A stretch of DNA of 8,927 nt from Cyanobacteria bacterium UBA8803 (lineage in GTDB: Bacteria > Cyanobacteriota > Cyanobacteriia > Cyanobacteriales > Coleofasciculaceae), in the NCBI GenBank assembly GCA_003505715.1, contig DNXU01000592.1:3382-12308 (forward strand), written 5' to 3'. The notes under the pieces were generated by a model. That model had not been told where the DNA came from. It saw only the letters and a list, made by a program, of their open reading frames with translations, and searched no databases. Both the position numbers and the translations under genes were made by a program. Shown one piece after another: positions 1-7,200 of the stretch; within the stretch, counting starts at the first letter, position 1, and each line of letters starts with the position of its first letter.

Positions 1-40
1 GCCGAAGGGGAATGGGGGAATTAGGAAGACAAAGATAATG

Positions 41-104
41 TAGGGGCGGGTTTAGGGATGAAAGCTGTGGGGAAACCAATCACATCTGTACAAAACCCGC
101 CCTC
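41..104. repeat. Intergenic palindromic element with perfect 10-bp arms
   Basis: GGGCGGGTTT at 44-53 is exactly complementary to AAACCCGCCC at 93-102, separated by a 39-bp spacer. One further G-T pair (G43/T103) extends the stem. GTAGGGGCGGGTTT-type ends recur, to my memory, between genes in Oscillatoriales genomes, so this is probably one copy of a small non-autonomous dispersed element. It encodes nothing visible and has no obvious target-site duplication. Confidence 0.6.
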
Positions 105-109
105 AGTGT

Positions 110-163
110 TCATTGGGTTGTTCGCTGGTCAAAATAGGCGAGAATTTCCTCAATCCATCGACT
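110..163 (-). pseudogene. Probable C-terminal relic of an ISL3-like transposase
   Basis: Read on the minus strand from about 160, the sequence encodes RWIEEILAYFDQRTTQ followed by a TGA at 112-110. This resembles the conserved W-x-x-EI-x-x-YF-x-x-RTT-x-G-V-x-EG-x-NN region near the C-terminus of ISL3-family transposases. The match stops at exactly the residue where the conserved G would follow. Only about 16 residues can be recognised, and sequence further upstream (161-199) stays open to an ATG at 199 but is not convincing as transposase. The next palindromic element begins a few bases after the break, suggesting decay and rearrangement. This rests on remembered family pattern; chance similarity is possible. 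Confidence 0.45.
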
Positions 164-202
164 TACATATACATATTCAATAAAAAACTGATATAGCATT
201 AA

Positions 203-230
203 GGGTATGTTAGCGGAGCGTAACGCACCC
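203..230 (-). repeat. Dispersed-type palindromic hairpin, possible weak terminator
   Basis: The arms GGGTATGTTA (203-212) and TAACGCACCC (221-230) pair over 10 positions, with one mismatch (A207/C226) and one G-T wobble (T208/G225). The centre is GCGGAGCG. The core GCGTTACGCT/GCTAACGCA is one I recognise as a frequently dispersed intergenic cyanobacterial palindrome. It begins 13 nt beyond the stop codon of the unknown-function gene, so it could end or stabilise the operon transcript. The only T-run on the minus strand (six T, 188-183) is 14 nt past the stem, too far for a classical intrinsic terminator. Confidence 0.6.
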
Positions 231-243
231 GACGAAGAGAGTT

Positions 244-1191
244 CTAACTAACTACTGTTAACTTAACCCAATCCGGTAAAAAATGCTCTGTCTTAGAAAA
301 CTTAGGATGAATCCTGATTAAATAAATACACTGTCCTGGGCTAACCGCTGTTGTATGTTTCGGTTCGGCGATCGCATACCAATCTACAGGAAAGCACTCG
401 CGACTGTACAAACTGTAATAGACGTTATGGGTTGTTAACAGCGCTGTATCCAGTTCAATCTGTAAAACTTCCCCTGTCTTAATAGCACCATAATAAAACT
501 TAGTTTCCGGATTAGGAACGGGTAAAAATACATTATTAACAAACGAGGCAGGCAACCAATCTCGGAAACGCAACAAATTAAAAACGTAATAATTTAACCA
601 AACATGCAGAAAATTCTTCCGTTTAAGCAAATCCCGATAAAAACTGTTGATATCAGCAGGAGCGGGAATAACTTGAGATTCAACCACCTGCACTCCATCC
701 ACTTTAACTGCCGGAAACTCTACTGTATTTGACCACTGGTAATATCTCAACCCCAGCAAATACCGCCCCGGTTGCAGCTTAAACGCTTCCCATTCATTCT
801 CACCGGAAACCGTCAGAGAACTCATACTGGTAATCGTTTTAAAATCTAAGGTAGTATAAACAACAACCGTCCAAGATCTAGCAGATCGCTCGGCAGCCTT
901 AATATCCAGCTCAACCAATTCGCGAACCTCCAACGGCCCCACGATCGCCACGATCGCGTGCAAATTCCAACGAGCCCTGCTCATCGTCCAAAGCAGCTTA
1001 ATCGGCTTTTCTAAAAACTGAGCCGATACCAACTGCCATGCCGGAACCCGATCCTGACTAGGAACAGCATAAAACCGTCCCAAGCTTTGCATCACAAACC
1101 GGAGAACCCTGGAAAACAAAAAAGATAAACAGGATAACGGAATCTCCCACAAAAACTCAAAGGGAGTCGGGAGTGGACGATTGGTTTTCAT
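244..1191 (-). CDS. Conserved-looking protein of unknown function downstream of the PKS
   Basis: I cannot assign a function to this 315-residue protein; it may correspond to the cyanobacterial DUF6208 group, but that is recollection only. The N-terminus has a hydrophobic stretch at about 17-34 broken by Arg28 and Arg31, more like an amphipathic or membrane-touching helix than a clean transmembrane segment. No signal peptidase site is obvious. Two beta-rich segments follow, at about 76-152 and 232-297. Each has an aromatic-rich strand and then a PG-x-aromatic/Cys turn leading into a strand ending in Arg (PGRYLLGLR; PGQCIYLIR). A helical, basic and aromatic linker (about 183-212) joins them. 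No catalytic motif is visible. The start at 1191 lies 21 bp after the PKS stop, on the same strand, with only a weak ribosome-binding site, which suggests cotranscription and perhaps translational coupling. It is rich in Tyr and Trp and appears intact. A role in handling, export or membrane partitioning of the hydrophobic product is speculation. Confidence 0.82.
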   Translation of the reverse strand: MKTNRPLPTPFEFLWEIPLSCLSFLFSRVLRFVMQSLGRFYAVPSQDRVPAWQLVSAQFLEKPIKLLWTMSRARWNLHAIVAIVGPLEVRELVELDIKAAERSARSWTVVVYTTLDFKTITSMSSLTVSGENEWEAFKLQPGRYLLGLRYYQWSNTVEFPAVKVDGVQVVESQVIPAPADINSFYRDLLKRKNFLHVWLNYYVFNLLRFRDWLPASFVNNVFLPVPNPETKFYYGAIKTGEVLQIELDTALLTTHNVYYSLYSRECFPVDWYAIAEPKHTTAVSPGQCIYLIRIHPKFSKTEHFLPDWVKLTVVS

Positions 1192-1212
1192 AAATCACAT
1201 ACGATAAGAAAA

Positions 1213-4200
1213 TCAGTCCGGTGCTACTACTGCCTCAGCGATCGCAACTGCCAACGCCTCCGGAGCATCCAAAGGTAGGTTATGCCCTCCCGCCAGAATA
1301 ACTCGCTGAGCCTGCGGCATCGCTACCTGCTGCAACGCCAGATCCTCCGGCTTATTAAAATTGCTCCTATCCCCATAAACCAGAGTAATCGGTGCTTGCA
1401 CCTGACTCAGGAGCTGAGCATATCTAGCTCGATTAAAAACACTACCGCTAAAACCAATTCCCGTTCTAATTTGCAGCCAAGAGTCCCACCGCCAGCGGAC
1501 ACCACCATCACAGGATTCAGTCAACCGGGCTGCTGTCTTTAACGCCAACGCTTCCGACATGGCAGGCGTTCCCTGACGCAAACGTTCGGCAACCGTCTGC
1601 AAGTCCTTAAAAACAGGATGTTGGGGTGGCGAAGCTAAATAATCCAGATGGGTAGCTAACTGAACCACTGCTTCGTCCTCCTTGATTTCCCCAGGCAACA
1701 CTGGTTCAACCAAAATCAACTTCTTAACCCTCTCCGGTCTAAGACTAGCAAAGGTAGCAGCCACCGCAGAACCCATAGAATGCCCGACTAGGATAAAGGG
1801 GCGATCGCTAATAGCCCGTGCGATCGCATCCAAATCACCCAAATAGTCCAGTAATTGGTAAGCACCGTTAGCATGGGCAGAACGTCCATGACCCCGTTGA
1901 TCAGGAGCAATTACCCGATACCCTAAATTTACCAAAGGATGAGCCACACCTTCCCAAGCCGCTCCATGTTCCAGGATGCCATGCAGGCACAGGATTGGCG
2001 GACTTGTCTGTTGCCCCCAGCTACACAAGCACAGCTCTAAACCTCGCACCTCGAGATAGAACTCGCTCATCGGTTGAGAGGAGTTCACAAGTTTAGAATG
2101 CCCTTCAGCCACCGACAAGGAACCACCTGAAATTGTTGCTGCTTGAGACTCTAACCCCTGCTGTTGAGGTAACTCATACTGTAACTCTTGGGCAACTTGC
2201 TGAGCCAATTCCCCTAGAGGTTGCCGTAACTTGATTTGCTGCCAAACTTCGCCTAGTGACGAATCAATCTGGTTATGAGTGCGGAAATTCGGGTCATCAA
2301 GGGGCATAGATTGAGGATGAACGCCATCCGTCATCCGCTGACCTTGATAAGGTTGCAACACTGCCTCATCAAAAGGAATCCCCAAAAACTCGCATAAACT
2401 GCTCATCACCTGAGCAGGTTTCTGCACCAGCTCCTCATAATACATGAGGTGATGGCGCGACGGATCTACCTGTTTGAGGAACTCCAATACATTCCGATTG
2501 CTGGTTGCCCATACCTGTTCGGCAATAAAATACGGATCAAGATCGTTGATGCCAAAAATTTTATCCATCCGATTACGCACCAAGGAATCAATTACCGCAT
2601 AGGGATGGCGCACCAAATGGATGTACTTGGCTTCGACAAATAAATCCTCAGCCCGTTGCAAGGTTTGCATATTTCCGGAGTAGGTGGGAGATTTATCCAC
2701 CAGTACTCTACTACCCGCTAACTCTTGGAGTTTGGCATAAACCTTTTGAATTGACCAGTTCTCCTGGGTCAACTCATCTACAAGTACCTTAGTGGCATTA
2801 GCATCCAGGTTCATCAACTCCATGAACGCTCGTTGCACTCCCTCACCCAAATAACTTAATCCCAGTTCCCGTTCCCGTTCGCTCATATCCTCAAACGGCA
2901 ATAAGTGCAACTCCGGTGGGGAAAATAAGGCTGGATGTCCTGCCAACATCACCCGGAGTAAGGTTGAGCCAGAGCGGGGACTGGAAAGAATAAAAATTAT
3001 ACCCGGATTGCGATGAGTCGGCTTGCTGTAATTAGCCGAGCGCTGAGTCGTTGTCCAAGCCCAAGTCTCTATATCTCCGGCAGGCTTAGTGGTTGAGGCT
3101 ACTTCAGTTCGATCCCACCCATGCACCCGTGCCACTTCAGCTGTCAGGTATTTGGCGAGCAACCCAATCTCAGGCCGTTCGTAAAATTCCCTGGGATATA
3201 AAGTTAGTTGCAAGTCGCGCTTGCAAGCATTGAGAATTTCGACTACCATCAGGGAATCCATGCCCAGATCCATGACATTGCGATCGCACGGCACCTCCCC
3301 AGCCGTTCCCAAAGCTTTAGCCACCTGCTGTTGAAGGTAACTCCTTAACAACTCCTCCCGTCCCGCAGCTGATAATTTGAGGAGTTGTTCCAGGAACTCG
3401 GAGGGGGTATCAAGGGTTGGCGGTTGAGATGCGGCACGAACCTTGGCAGTGCGAACCAGTTCCGAGAGCAAAGGTGCTTCACCACCAGGCAGTTGTGCGA
3501 TAAAAGTTTCCCAATGGATCGGCAATACCCCAACCTGTACCGCCGGCTGCTGCATCAGCTGCTCCAGTACCTGAATTCCCTGTTGCCAGCCAATAGTCTC
3601 TACCCCTTGCAGCATCAAGCGCTTACCTATATCCGGCTGAGCGACTACACCCACTTCCGCCCAAGCGCCCCAGTTAATGCTCAAAGCAGGCAGTCCCTGC
3701 TGCCGTCGGTGATAAGCCAAAGCGTCTAGAAAGCGGTTGGCCGATGCATGGTTAGCTTGACCGGGAGGATTTAATAGAGAAGCGGCTGAGGAAAACAGCA
3801 CAAAGAAATCTAGGGGCATTCCCTGAGTCAGCCGATGCAAATTCCAAGCCCCCTGGACTTTTGGCTTTAATACCTTGACAAATTGCTCCCAATCTTGATG
3901 CAGTAGTACCCCATCATCCAGGATACCCGCAGCATGAATTACTCCCCGCAGTGGTGGCAGGGAATGGCTAATATCGTGCAGGCACTCTTCAACTTGCGCC
4001 TCTACAACAACATCTACCTGCTTCACCACCACTTTAATGCCAGATTGTGCCAATTCTCCCATCACGGCACTGGCCGCAGCCGCAGGACTGCTCCGCCCTA
4101 CTAAGACTATATTTTTAGCTCCCCGCTCAGCCAGCCATTGAGCCACTTTTAATCCCAGTCCGCCCAGACCGCCTGTAATTAAATAGGTGCCATCCTCTCG

Positions 4201-7200
4201 GAGATGATAGGATGAGAGGGAGTTTTGCTCATGCTCCATTTCCCCTGCCCGACTAGGAGTGAGACGAGCTACATAACGCTGTCCCCCTCGCAAGGCTACT
4301 TGCTCTTCTCCATCGGGTTGCCAAATTTGGGTTAGTAGCATTAAAGCTTGGTTGCCAGCTGCGCCTGCTTCTAAATCTACTAGGCCACCCCAAAGTTCCG
4401 GGTGTTCCCGTGCCGCTACTCCACCGAGTCCCCATAAGGGAGATTGAGCCACAGCTGATGGTGCTGTTTCTAGCCCGACAGCTTGAACGCCTTGAGTCAC
4501 TAACCACAGACGGGGGGGTTTGGGTAATTCAGCTTTGACCAAGGCTTGCAGGAGATGCAAAGCACTGCGGCACCCTAAAACAGAGGCTTCTGCGAGCGTT
4601 GCCGCTGTCGTTGGCTCGGCTGACGAGGCATCCAAACTCCACAAATGTACCACCCCCCGGCAAGGACTTTCTAAGGGAATGACAGCTTCCCGCAACAAAC
4701 GTTGAAACTCGCTCGGTTGATTGGGGTTGAGTTGGTAATGAGCTGTATCCAACTGCTGGTAAGCCGTACCGGGAGAAACCAGAATAAAGTGATCGCCTCT
4801 AGTTTCGAGTTGGCTGGCAAGTTGCCTCCCCACGCCACCTCGATCGGTTAATATCAACCAAATTCCTGGTTCTAAGTTAGGGACAGGGGATAATGCACGG
4901 GCCCCTCCATTAGCTAATAACACCTGAGCCGAGCGTGCCAGAATAATAGTTTGTCCCGATAAACTATCGCCAATTTCCCCTGCCGAAATTCCTTCAGCTT
5001 CCCTTAATTCCACCTGCTCTAACAACCTCTGCCATTGGCGGGTAGACAGCAAGGGATGGCAGGCACGTAAGTCGGTATCCGCAAATCTCCACCAGCCTTC
5101 GGTTAAGCCGAAGATCAGATCCATCCACCGTTGCGGTCTAGTGCCCTCCAGCAATACTAACAATCCGCCGGGAGCTAGTAACTGTTGAACGTGGGTGAGG
5201 GTTTGGTGCAGATTTGCTGTAGCATGAAGTACGTTTGCCGCCACAATTACATCAAATTGATGGGAGGCAAAACCCTGTTCCCCAGGATGGCGCTCGATAT
5301 CGAGCAACTGATACTGGATGAAGGGATAATCCTGAAACTTCTGCTGAGCCTTAGCCGTAAATAAACTAGATACATCGGTAAAAACGTATTCTGTCCGATT
5401 ACTCGGTAATTTCGGCAAGATAAACGAAGTGGTGCCACCCGTACCCGCGCCAATTTCCAAGATCCGCACCGGACGCCCTGGGGGGAGTTGCGCCAAGGCT
5501 TTTGCGATCGCCTCCTGCACTAAAGTATTGATAACTTTTGCTACGGGCGAATCTTGATACAACCGCTCTGCCGATGTCAAAGAGCCAGCAGGGAATAGCA
5601 AGTCAAGAGGATCGCAATTGCCCTGCAATACCGCTGCCAAGTTTTGCCCGCACCTTCCCAGCAGGGTTAGCTCTGCATCAAAGGCGGGATATTGAGACAA
5701 TAAAACTTGCCGTAATGCCTCTGGAGCTTCCACCTGTAGTATCTGGCCAACTTCCCATGCCGAGCCAACTTGCCTCAGCATCCCCTCTTCTTGCAGAATT
5801 TGGAGCATCCGACCCAAGAGGCGGTGATGTTGCTTGACAATTTTGAATTTATCTGCTAATGATTCCGGCGTAACTCGTTCGCTTGGTTGAGGTTGCCAGC
5901 CGAGTTGAGCAAAGGCATTTAAGACGTAAGCCGCACTTAAGCGATCTAGCTCTAACCCCAAAGGCTGATAATCAGCCAGTCCCTGTTGATTATTTAATAA
6001 AACAACCTCCGACTGCACCTCCTGAGCAATTTGGCGGGGAGGTGGCATATAGTCAGCTGGCTGGGAGGGTAATGCTAGATCCAGGCGCGTCTTGGGTCGC
6101 CATGCTAATTCGTAAAGCCAATCGGAGTGGGAAGTAGGGGGTAGGGATAATTGGTTATTATCGCTAGTTTCTAATTGCCAATGGGCAGCTACTTGAGATG
6201 CGATTTCTGCCCAGTACCGCGATCGCTGAAAGGGATAAGTAGGTAAAGGTACTCGGCGGTGAGGATAGGGTTGGTCGAACCCCGCCCAGTCTACGGGTAT
6301 CCCCCGCACGTACAGGGCACCCAAACTCTCCAGAATTTGCTGCCAATCTTGTCTTTGGCACAGAGAAGGCAACCAAAGAGCTGGACGATCGGGCAAACAC
6401 CGCCTGCCCATTCCCAACAAAACAGGACTTGGCCCTAACTCTAGGAATATCTCATATCCGCTATTGCTGAGGGTAGCCATCCCAGATGCAAACTGCACGG
6501 GTTGCCGCAGGTGGTTGCACCAGTAACGAGCATCAGGAATTTGTTCTGACGGCCATAGTTGACCAGTTAAGTTGCATACCCAAGGCAAACGCGGTGCCGT
6601 AAACTTTACCTGACCGACAAGTTGCTCGAACGTAGCAAGCATCGGTGCCATGAGCGGTGAGTGGAAAGCATGGGACACCTGTAAAGGTTTAGTACCAATA
6701 CCTGAGGCTTCTAGCTGTGCCAATACAGCTTGTACCTCCTCCCGTTTACCTGATATCGTAATCGTTTCCGGTCCATTAACCGCAGCAATGGCCACTTGTT
6801 GGGGGTAAGGAGCGATCGCTTCTGCCACTTTTGCCTCAGCAGCAAACACCACGGCCATCATCCCGTCTTGAGGTAATGCTTGCATCAAACGCCCTCGTGC
6901 CGCGATTAGCTTCAGGCCATCTGCCAAACTGAAGACACCAGCGATACAGGCTGCAACATATTCGCCGACACTATGACCCATGACGACATCCGGCACAATT
7001 CCCCAAGATTGCCACAATTGTGCCAGGGCATATTCTAGAGCAAACAGGGCAGGTTGAGTATAGGCCGTTTCGTGCAGCCCAGGATCGGAGTCAGATTCGG
7101 GATAAAGAACGGATAGTAGGGGTTTTTCCAGTTCGGAACGCAGCAGTTCGTCACATTGCTCTAGTGCTTGACGGAATACAGGCTGGGTTTCGTAGAGTTC

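Noticed and set aside
1..30. Two GGGGAAT-like units suggestive of a short tandem heptamer repeat
   Set aside because: Only two imperfect copies are visible at the cut edge of the window, too few to call a repeat array.
934..960. Paired ACGATCGC sites resembling HIP1
   Set aside because: They contain the CGATCG core but not the full GCGATCGC octamer and lie inside the unknown-function gene, so they are not counted.
3385..3729. 114-codon open frame on the plus strand
   Set aside because: It is antisense to the KR-ACP region of an intact PKS, has low-complexity composition and no recognisable motif; it is a shadow frame.
5292..5305. Perfect 14-bp palindrome GCTCGATATCGAGC inside the PKS
   Set aside because: About 0.5 perfect 14-bp palindromes are expected by chance in this length, and it lies in the cMT coding region, so it is not evidence for an operator.
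5538..5837. 99-codon plus-strand open frame opposite the cMT lid
   Set aside because: It is antisense to conserved PKS sequence with no protein-family features; the sense frame fully explains the conservation.
5868..6250. Possible dehydratase domain between AT and cMT
   Set aside because: No HxxxGxxxxP or DH signature is visible in residues 890-1010; the stretch reads as post-AT linker followed by the cMT lid.
6164..6400. 78-codon minus-strand open frame in another phase
   Set aside because: It overlaps the PKS AT and post-AT linker in an alternative frame, has Ser/Arg-rich shadow composition and no ribosome-binding site.
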